Shown here: piece by piece, positions 8,894-15,071 of the stretch
Numbering within the stretch: position 1 is the first letter of the stretch
How the letters are laid out: each line of letters starts with the position of its first letter
Source of the DNA: JAWXBG01 sp034439875
GTDB lineage: Bacteria; Bacteroidota; Bacteroidia; Flavobacteriales_D; Sanyastnellaceae
Assembly (NCBI GenBank): GCA_034439875.1
Contig: JAWXBG010000063.1
Location: 1 to 18,812 of the forward strand
DNA length: 18,812 nt
Direction of reading: 5' to 3'
Translations under genes and position numbers: made by a program
The notes under the pieces: generated by a model
Told to the model about the DNA's origin: nothing
Seen by the model: only the letters and a program-made list of their open reading frames with translations
Database searches by the model: none

Positions 8894-9042
8894 CTCCCGA
8901 CCGCACAAATAACCACCAAATTATTCTGAAAATCATCTTTTTAGTCATTCATGGCTAAATGGAACCTCTAAAGTTATATCTTGACCTAACCATTTCTTTA
9001 GGGATTCTTTGCGAACTTTGACCTCTAGAATATATAGCCTAT

Positions 9043-9969
9043 ATGAAGGAAAAAATTGCCATAGCTGTTCATGGTGGAGCCGGAACGATACTAAAAAGTA
9101 GTATGACTTTAGAAAAGGAACAACTCTATAAAGCCGGTTTAGAGGAAGCTTTGAAACTCGGATACCAAATATTGGATAAAGGAGGTTCATCTTTGGATGC
9201 TGTAACTACCGCGGTTTCGGCTCTTGAAAACAATCCACTTTTTAATGCAGGAAGAGGTAGTGTTTTTACGCATGATGGAACCCATGAGATGGATGCAGCG
9301 ATCATGCGAGGCGACACTCTTGAAGCTGGAGCGGTGGCCGGTGTAAGTGGTATTAAAAATCCTGTAGTACTAGCCCGCACTGTGATGGAACAATCTGAAC
9401 ATGTTCTTTTGGGCGGTAATGAAGCAGTTCGTTTTGCCTTTGATCAGGGAGTAGACCTTATGGAGCCAGAATACTTTCATACTGAATTCAGGCATAAACA
9501 GTGGCAAGATGCTCTAGCTGAGGGCAAAGTACAACTGGATCACAGCGACAAAAAATTTGGAACAGTAGGAGCTGTCGCAAGAGATAGGAACGGAAGTTTG
9601 GTAGCGGCTACTTCTACTGGAGGAATGACTAACAAAAGATGGGGTCGTATTGGCGACAGCCCATTAATAGGATGTGGTACTTATGCAAACGACAAAACAT
9701 GCGCTGTCTCTTGCACCGGTCACGGCGAATTTTTCATCAGAGCCGTAGTGGCATACGATCTTTCATGTTTAATTGAATACAAGGGAATGTCCCTTCAGGA
9801 AGCTTGTGATTTTCTTGTGATGGACAAACTCCAAAAATTTGGAGGCGAAGGTGGTTTAATAGCGTTAGACAAACACGGGAATGTTGTGCTGTCTTTCAAC
9901 TCAGAAGGAATGTACAGAGGGCAATATGTAGAGGGTAGCAATCTCACTACCGCTATCTATCGCTCCTGA
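9043..9969 (+). CDS. iaaA: Isoaspartyl peptidase/L-asparaginase (Ntn hydrolase)
   Basis: Cytoplasmic threonine-type N-terminal nucleophile hydrolase (plant-type asparaginase, EC 3.4.19.5/3.5.1.1) that cleaves beta-aspartyl dipeptides and asparagine. No signal peptide. HGGAGT (10-15) and NPLFNAGRGSVFTHDGTHEMD (64-84) are family signatures. The autocleavage site is GTVGAVA with catalytic Thr174, followed by GGMTNKRWGRIGDSP (193-207) and CTGHGE (224-229), which form the substrate pocket. The 308-residue length fits the precursor that splits into alpha and beta chains. It converges on a cyanophycinase gene with a 13-base 3' overlap. This suggests it hydrolyses the beta-Asp-Arg dipeptides that cyanophycinase releases. 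Family assignment is firm; the substrate preference is inferred. Confidence 0.95.
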   Translation: MKEKIAIAVHGGAGTILKSSMTLEKEQLYKAGLEEALKLGYQILDKGGSSLDAVTTAVSALENNPLFNAGRGSVFTHDGTHEMDAAIMRGDTLEAGAVAGVSGIKNPVVLARTVMEQSEHVLLGGNEAVRFAFDQGVDLMEPEYFHTEFRHKQWQDALAEGKVQLDHSDKKFGTVGAVARDRNGSLVAATSTGGMTNKRWGRIGDSPLIGCGTYANDKTCAVSCTGHGEFFIRAVVAYDLSCLIEYKGMSLQEACDFLVMDKLQKFGGEGGLIALDKHGNVVLSFNSEGMYRGQYVEGSNLTTAIYRS

Positions 9970-10871
9970 CTTGGGATAGATATTGATGTGTAATTGGTGG
10001 AAGACTCTCCTTGAATGGCTCCGCCTGCAATAAATTGTCTTTCCTTCACCATATAAGAATTACCCTGAACGAGGATGCTCACTTTGATATTCTCCACACA
10101 AATTGGAGTACCCATTGATACATCAGTGATATTGCTGTGTTTGATATCTCTACCATCTACAATTACAACGGCGCCGCTACCAATAACCTCCAAATGATTT
10201 CCACCGGTAATGATTACACCTGTATCCTCGCCTAGTCCAATACCCGTGCACGAGGGGTTACTCGCAACAGCCTGAGCCAATCTATTAAATCGACCTCTCT
10301 TATCAAAATGGGAGTCAATAATTACATTTCCAACGAAAGCAAGTCCAGTAGTGATTTTCACTTCTCCCTTCAAATGAGCCAATTCACTTTTTCCTTGATA
10401 TATCATCGTGTTGCTCATGGCCATAGCTCCTGCGCTGGTTCCGGCAATTACAAGACCATCATATATGTAGCGATCGAGAATTATCTGAAGAAAATCTGTA
10501 CCCCCGAAAATGCTCGACAACCTTAATTGGTCTCCCCCACTAATCATAACGCAACTTGCACTTCTGATTCGAAGAAGATTCTGTTCGTCCTTGGCCTCTT
10601 CGCGATTGCGAATGTTGAGAATACCTACATTCTCGCAACCAATCTTTCCAAAGGCTCCGAGGTAGTTCTCGCCAACCTCTTTGGGAATGGATGACGCCGT
10701 GGTTATAACTTCTATCCTTCTATCCACGCCGCCCACTTCTTGAACGACACGTCTCAAAATGCCTAACTCAAAAAAATGAAGATTGTGATGTTGGGTATAA
10801 AAGCCTTCGCTTTCCGTTCCTTTGTCTTCCGCCCCCCCAATTGCAATAAGCTTTCCAATAGGTGAATTCAA
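9957..10871 (-). CDS. cphB: Cyanophycinase (peptidase family S51)
   Basis: Serine exopeptidase that degrades cyanophycin (multi-L-arginyl-poly-L-aspartate) to beta-Asp-Arg dipeptides. Visible are the N-terminal GKLIAIGGAEDKG (6-18), SGGDQLRL (111-118) and the nucleophile elbow AGTSAGAM with Ser146 (143-150). No signal peptide, so it acts in the cytoplasm as expected for degrading an internal reserve. The 304-residue length is slightly above the cyanobacterial enzyme. The frame has no ATG near the start: translation must begin at TTG 10871 (or a rarer codon), because a stop lies seven codons upstream and the conserved N-terminus begins right after it. Its end overlaps the isoaspartyl peptidase gene, next enzyme in the pathway. 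No cyanophycin synthetase is in this window. Confidence 0.93.
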   Translation of the reverse strand: MNSPIGKLIAIGGAEDKGTESEGFYTQHHNLHFFELGILRRVVQEVGGVDRRIEVITTASSIPKEVGENYLGAFGKIGCENVGILNIRNREEAKDEQNLLRIRSASCVMISGGDQLRLSSIFGGTDFLQIILDRYIYDGLVIAGTSAGAMAMSNTMIYQGKSELAHLKGEVKITTGLAFVGNVIIDSHFDKRGRFNRLAQAVASNPSCTGIGLGEDTGVIITGGNHLEVIGSGAVVIVDGRDIKHSNITDVSMGTPICVENIKVSILVQGNSYMVKERQFIAGGAIQGESSTNYTSISIPSQER

Positions 10872-11210
10872 AATATCAGGTCTTTTCGTTTATACTTGAA
10901 CAACCGATGAACAAATCTTTCACCAGACAATACAAAAATAGGTCTTCATGCTCGAAATAATGCATATCGTTAGTGTGTTTGAAATACACTTTTCAACGAA
11001 AAAAAAGGGGAATTGTGGAAAATGACAAATTGGATGACGTCTTATAGTGCTGATTTACAGGTATCAAAGCAATATTGGCACAAGAGAAGTTGGGGTATTT
11101 TCTATCTATTCGGTATCACATCTGAAACATCATTGGACTTTTCTTTTTAGAGAAATTCCCCATTGAATGAACTGATGAACCTCTAATGTGAGTGTACTAA
11201 AAACTCAAAA
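10872..11210. other. Gene-free spacer between cphB and the small secreted ORF
   Basis: A 339-base AT-rich interval between divergent genes, so it should carry promoters for both. No reading frame, tRNA or convincing hairpin is seen. The only notable items are an A8 run near 10999-11006 followed by GGGGAATT (11007-11014), whose complement AATTCCCC occurs at 11154-11161; 8-bp arms this far apart could be chance. Confidence 0.5.
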
Positions 11211-11441
11211 ATGAAGAGAAAAAAATATTCAACTGCAATTTCACTCTTTCTAACAGCATCTGCAATTTGGTTTGTACTCACTCAAATTGTGCATTCTCAA
11301 ATGCTGGCCGAAAGTTCTTGCAAACGTATTATCTCCAAATCAAGCGAAAAGCTGCCACAGAATAACACCTCGGAAGCATTCACTGACAGTGTTTTGAAGA
11401 CAACGAACGATTCCTATCATTCGAGCAGTAAGGCCAAATAA
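11211..11441 (+). CDS. Possible small secreted protein, unknown
   Basis: A 76-residue frame starting at an ATG preceded by an A-rich stretch, as is common in this phylum. It opens with a basic n-region MKRKK, a hydrophobic core (about 8-26) and a possible cleavage after VHSQ, giving a mature chain of about 45 polar residues rich in Ser, Lys and Thr with one Cys. No family is recognised. It precedes the DUF4846 gene on the same strand by 113 bases. The signal-peptide layout argues for a real gene; short length and a polar, low-complexity tail argue against. It could be spurious. Confidence 0.4.
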   Translation: MKRKKYSTAISLFLTASAIWFVLTQIVHSQMLAESSCKRIISKSSEKLPQNNTSEAFTDSVLKTTNDSYHSSSKAK

Positions 11442-11554
11442 ATAGTTTGGACTATTTTACATCCAGTTTTGTTATAAAATCTAATACATATAATACGATT
11501 AGTGTACACTTGCTTCCTAGTGTAATAAATATATATTGATGGCGTTGTCCTCTA

Positions 11555-12403
11555 ATGAAAATTTATCAATTTGCCATTTTTGTGTCTTTCTGTTTGTTTC
11601 TCTCTACAAGCGGTCTAGAATCGGAAACAAAAACAGAAGTCCGGCTCAAGGTTGAGAATAATTCTGCTAAAACAATTGCTTCGAGATTTGAACCACCCAA
11701 TAATTTCACAAGAACGATCGTTGATACATCATCCTTTTCACATTGGCTTCGATCTCTTCCGCTGAAAGAAGCTGGGAGTGCGGTTAAATTGTACAATGGT
11801 TCCGAAAAAGACAATCAAAATGCCCATGTCGCTGTTGTAGACATGAAAATCGGAAACAAAGATTTGCATCAATGTGCTGATGCCATAATTCGATTAAGAG
11901 CAGAATACTTATTCGAGAAAAGGAGATTCGACGAAATAAACTTCCACTTTACGAATGGTTTTGAGGCGAAATACAGCCTTTGGCGATCAGGTAAAAGAAT
12001 AGCGGTAGAGGGCAACAAGGTTAGCTGGACGAATTCAAGTTCTCTTGATACGAGCTATGCTTCCTTTTGGAAGTATCTCGAAAAAGTCTTTACTTATGCC
12101 GGCACCTTATCTTTATCCAAAGAACTCAAAGAAATAAATATCGACAAACTCAATGTTGGCGACGTTTTCATTCTAGGAGGTTCTCCCGGACATGCCATAA
12201 TATTAGTAGATTTGGCTGTGCACTCTGTAACAGGAGAAAAAATCTTTATACTCGCTCAAAGCTACATGCCTGCTCAAGAAATACAGATACTCAAAAACAC
12301 TCATGACCCCAATATTTCTCCATGGTATCAAATACCTCAAGACGGAACTTTGGAAACACCTGAGTGGGATTTCTCAAGTAACAACTTGAAAAGGTTTGAA
12401 TAA
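11555..12403 (+). CDS. DUF4846-domain protein, exported
   Basis: A 282-residue protein of unknown function with an N-terminal signal segment (about 1-20). The whole mature chain matches the DUF4846 pattern: SFSHWLRSLPLK near residue 61, VKLYNGSEKDNQNAHVAVVD, DLHQCADAIIRLRAEYLFE, the central GDVFILGGSPGHAIILVD, then AQSYMPAQEIQILKN and SPWYQ. It ends with TPEW. The conserved Gly-His-Ala and Gln-Ser-Tyr motifs with one Cys/Gln pair suggest an enzyme fold, possibly related to papain-like NlpC/CHAP proteins, but that is speculation. The next gene starts 40 bases later on the same strand with no terminator between, so the two are probably one transcript. Confidence 0.88.
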   Translation: MKIYQFAIFVSFCLFLSTSGLESETKTEVRLKVENNSAKTIASRFEPPNNFTRTIVDTSSFSHWLRSLPLKEAGSAVKLYNGSEKDNQNAHVAVVDMKIGNKDLHQCADAIIRLRAEYLFEKRRFDEINFHFTNGFEAKYSLWRSGKRIAVEGNKVSWTNSSSLDTSYASFWKYLEKVFTYAGTLSLSKELKEINIDKLNVGDVFILGGSPGHAIILVDLAVHSVTGEKIFILAQSYMPAQEIQILKNTHDPNISPWYQIPQDGTLETPEWDFSSNNLKRFE

Positions 12404-12443
12404 AAAATGGCAGGTGTCCGTTCTGTAAAATTTAGAAAAAGAG

Positions 12444-12848
12444 ATGGGACAAACAATTCTTGATCTGGAAAATTGGAAAAACAAAAAGGCATACTACCCT
12501 TTTGGTTTAATTATCTTATTCATCATTTTGTCATATTTGGCTCTAATAGCAAATGCCCTCCATCTGCCATTCTCCAATTTGATGTATTACTTTTGGACAC
12601 CTGTTGCTGCAGGATTCTTTTTGCAGTGGCTCATTTTCTGCAAGCTTACATCGCGCCAAATACAATTCGCAATACTCGGACTTTTTATTCCGGTTATCGT
12701 GCTTTATCACGCCATTTTTGTTCCTGTTTCGCAGGGTAATATTTCAAATTTGAATCGGGGAAGCCAAATCTTTTTGGTCCTCTTTTTTGTATCATTCTTT
12801 GTTTTTCTTTTGATCACAAAATGGTTCAAATCCATAGAGAAAGCATAA
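12444..12848 (+). CDS. Small inner-membrane protein, unknown
   Basis: A 134-residue protein with four predicted membrane helices (about 18-38, 45-66, 72-92 and 106-126), a short polar N-terminus and a basic C-terminal end KWFKSIEKA. No recognised domain, motif or catalytic residue. It lies 40 bases after the DUF4846 gene and is probably co-transcribed. The sustained hydrophobic pattern and orderly spacing make it likely to be a real gene. Function unknown; it could be a membrane partner of the DUF4846 product, but only adjacency suggests this. Confidence 0.7.
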   Translation: MGQTILDLENWKNKKAYYPFGLIILFIILSYLALIANALHLPFSNLMYYFWTPVAAGFFLQWLIFCKLTSRQIQFAILGLFIPVIVLYHAIFVPVSQGNISNLNRGSQIFLVLFFVSFFVFLLITKWFKSIEKA

Positions 12849-12955
12849 TTTGTTGCTCCCATTGTTTATAGAGGTCCAATAGGAAGACATCTCTCCCAAA
12901 TCTTTTGTGCGACAGAAAAATACTTTTGGTCAGAATTATACCGTTTAGGTATCTC

Positions 12956-12991
12956 TAAAAGCCCCATACTGTTTCACTCCATTGGCTTTTA
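12956..12991 (+). terminator. Weak hairpin, possible terminator
   Basis: TAAAAGCC (12956-12963) pairs perfectly with GGCTTTTA (12984-12991), with a 20-base loop. It lies about 110 bases after the membrane-protein stop and has no pure T tail. It might end that transcript or be chance; low confidence. Confidence 0.25.
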
Positions 12992-13101
12992 AAACTTGCT
13001 CTAACGGTATTTACCACTACATACACATAAAATTGTTTGGACTATTTTATAAGCAGCATTGGTATTAGGTGCATTTTTGCACTTCTTAAAGAATCCCATT
13101 A

Positions 13102-13980
13102 ATGATCAACTACAACCCTAAGGAATGGTTCTCCTTTGTTTTTAGAATTCATAAGGCCGATACTGTGCGACGATTGATGCCTATGCTTGTGGCCATCATG
13201 ATATATTCCATAGTGGTAGCCTGGCTCGAACAGGACTTTCTGAGACTTTCGGAAAACAACAAGATCAAAAACTTGCCGATATTGCATACCCTCTTGGGAT
13301 TTGCCATATCCATGCTCTTGGTATTTCGAACCAATACGGCTTATGATCGTTGGTGGGAAGGCCGTAAACTCTGGGGTGCATTGGTGAACAATAGTCGCAA
13401 CCTCGCCATGAAAATGTCGAGCATTCTTCCAACTTCAGACCTTGAAAATCGAAACTTCTTCAGAATTTCAATTAGTAGCTATGCCACCGCATTGAGCAAA
13501 CATTTGAAGTCTTCTGAATTAGCCTATGAAATGTATGATGGCGAAGATTCACTCTGGAAACATATTAGAAGTGATAAACATGTTCCCAATCAAATCGCCG
13601 GAATGATTATCAAAAGAACTGTTGACTTGAGAAATGAAAATAAAATAACCGGCGATCATCTGTTATTTCTTAATCCTGAACTTCAATCATTCACCGACAT
13701 CTGCGGAGCATGCGAAAGAATAAAAAATACACCCATCCCCTTTTCTTACAACATATTTCTTAAAAAATTCATCTTTTTATATGTGATGACCCTTCCCTTC
13801 GGATTGGTTATTAATCTGGGATATTGGGTAGCACCTGTGGTAACTCTCATATTTTACGTTCTCGTTTCTCTTGAGATTATTGCAGAAGAAATAGAAGAAC
13901 CATTTGGGGTTGACGCCAATGACCTGCCTACAGATAAAATCGCGCAGAACATAGCGAAAAGTGTTAGCGAGCTTATTTAA
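13102..13980 (+). CDS. Bestrophin-family ion channel protein
   Basis: Inner-membrane protein of the bestrophin/UPF0187 family, which form pentameric anion or cation channels. At 292 residues it is the usual prokaryotic size. The N-terminus (INYNPKEWF...) leads into helix 1 (about 26-42), helix 2 (about 58-76) and the family signature FRTNTAYDRWWEGRKLWGAL (75-94). A soluble helical region follows, then paired helices around 222-265 and the conserved cytosolic EIIAEEIEEPFG (255-266). Bacterial members such as Klebsiella KpBest conduct sodium; the ion used here is unknown. It stands alone with 253 bases before it and over 1 kb of repeat-rich DNA after it. Confidence 0.93.
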   Translation: MINYNPKEWFSFVFRIHKADTVRRLMPMLVAIMIYSIVVAWLEQDFLRLSENNKIKNLPILHTLLGFAISMLLVFRTNTAYDRWWEGRKLWGALVNNSRNLAMKMSSILPTSDLENRNFFRISISSYATALSKHLKSSELAYEMYDGEDSLWKHIRSDKHVPNQIAGMIIKRTVDLRNENKITGDHLLFLNPELQSFTDICGACERIKNTPIPFSYNIFLKKFIFLYVMTLPFGLVINLGYWVAPVVTLIFYVLVSLEIIAEEIEEPFGVDANDLPTDKIAQNIAKSVSELI

Positions 13981-14173
13981 TGGAACCCCAAAAAAGACTA
14001 CCTTTCTTATCACAGTTGGCTCGTAAAAGTATTTGCTTCTGTAGTTACAATTATTGAATTTAAGAACCTCTAAAAATCAGCCTTTCGTGCCCTCAAAAAC
14101 TCACTCACGAGGCGGGCGCTTTATCCTCTTTTGCAGATGAAAATATTTTACGTGAAAGGAGATTTGTGCATAA
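13981..14173. other. Spacer after the bestrophin gene
   Basis: No gene or strong terminator seen. TCGTG (14085-14089) and CACGA (14106-14110) could pair weakly. The tandem repeat block begins right after this stretch. Confidence 0.4.
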
Positions 14174-14393
14174 GTAGTAAGATGCCGCTCCTACGGAGCT
14201 TTTAGAAGGAAGAACGTTGCATGGAGGGATTGGGGGAAGATGCCGCTCCTACGGAGCTTTTAGAAGGAAGAACGTTGCATGGAGGGATTTGGGGGGGGTA
14301 GTAAGATGCCGCTCCTAAGGAGCTTCTAGAAGGAAGAACGTTGCATGGAGGGATTGGGGGGGGTAGTAAGATGCCGCTCTTAGGGAGCTTCTC
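14174..14393. repeat. Tandem repeat, about 65-bp unit, 3.3 copies, with palindromic core
   Basis: Units begin with GATGCCG at 14181, 14239, 14305 and 14370 (lengths 58, 66, 65, then partial). Each carries a hairpin core followed by GAAGGAAGAACGTTGCATGG and a G-run. The cores are GCTCC-TAC-GGAGC (twice), GCTCC-TAA-GGAGC, and GCTCT-TAG-GGAGC, so the changes fall in the loop or turn a C-G pair into T-G. The G-run varies: five, eight and eight bases. Units 1, 3 and 4 are preceded by GTAGTAA; unit 2 has lost it. Not a CRISPR array: the units are contiguous and have no unique spacers. Confidence 0.9.
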
Positions 14394-14990
14394 TGATTAA
14401 ACGCAGAATCCGCATTGGGATTTGGTATGAAGTGCTAAACCCCAAAGATAATAAGTGCTCTTGCCAGATTTTTATACCGTTTATCCCGCATTACGCATGA
14501 GGGCAATTTTTGTAGAATGCGTGCGGGATTCTCAAATCTAAGCGATAGAATACTGCATTCATCGACAAAATTAGGGTGCAATTTTTCTATCGCTTGATTT
14601 GGGTTTATGTATCTCTAATCCCGGCTCAGCCGAGACAACATCCACTACAACAGCATTTACCATTTCATGCACGCAATATGCTGCAGCGCATTGCCAAAAA
14701 AAACTTCCAATGCGCAATGCAGCATGGACTATTTATTGTGCAGAATTGGTATGATCCCGAATCACGCGATGGAGATATCGGAATTCATAGGTCGAACTAT
14801 TACTTTGCTCCATCGTGTAGATTCGAGAATCCCGCACTCCATTAACCTCAAGACACTTCCACTGCGCAATGCGGGATTATTTGATGGTGTATAGTCATAC
14901 ATCAAAAATAAAAATCGAGAAGTACTTGATGTCAAAGTGGGTGAGCGCTGCAGTAGATTTCCAGTGCGGATTCTGCGTTAAACCGAGATT
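14391..14990. repeat. 600-base element bounded by imperfect inverted repeats and filled with hairpins
   Basis: The outer arms are 14397-14418 and 14961-14982, complementary at 20 of 22 positions around CGCAGAATCCGCA, with weaker similarity a few bases outward. Inside are six successive imperfect hairpins: 14483-14529; 14533-14601; 14678-14725 (16 pairs with a two-base bulge, possibly extended to about 14668-14741); 14758-14825; 14828-14878; and 14880-14906. Most have a 1-3 base bulge. GTGCGGGATTCTC (14521-14533) also has an exact inverted copy at 14826-14838. No credible protein is encoded; the short frames across it follow the palindromes. It is either a large structured RNA, or a cluster of palindromic or MITE-like repeats. 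Confidence 0.75.
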
Positions 14991-15020
14991 ACTTAATAGG
15001 TTTTTAGCAAAACTCCAACA

Positions 15021-15045
15021 AAGTCAAGGTTGTAATCCTTGACTT
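15021..15045 (-). terminator. Hairpin terminator after the kelch/PKD gene
   Basis: AAGTCAAGG (15021-15029) and CCTTGACTT (15037-15045) form a perfect 9-bp stem with a seven-base loop, 27 bases past the stop at 15072. The minus-strand tail is only moderately T-rich (TGTTGGAGTTTTG); the plus-strand tail is CAATTTT, so it could act in both directions. Confidence 0.6.
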
Positions 15046-15071
15046 CAATTTTCATCTAACACTATAGATTT

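Noticed and set aside
8819..8908. 30-residue N-terminal extension of the second TonB receptor
   Set aside because: It lies across the predicted promoter and would place the signal peptide inside the chain; the start at 8818 fits better.
8945..9190. 81-codon minus-strand frame overlapping the isoaspartyl peptidase start
   Set aside because: It is antisense to the start of a firmly identified gene and has no recognisable features.
14174..14393. CRISPR array
   Set aside because: The repeated units are contiguous, 58-66 bases long, with no unique spacers and no cas genes in the window.
12936..14483. TTATACCGTTTA occurring at 12936-12947 and 14472-14483
   Set aside because: A single repeated 12-mer is expected by chance several times in a window of this size and composition.
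14576..14894. Two overlapping open frames of 89 and 75 codons inside the hairpin region
   Set aside because: They lie across several inverted repeats, have no ribosome site or family resemblance, and unusual composition (many His, Cys and Gln) that the palindromes explain.
14397..14982. Integron attC sites or an IS element
   Set aside because: GTTAAAC at 14977-14983 resembles an attC core box, but the partner box does not fit and there is no integrase. No transposase or target duplication was found at the outer arms.
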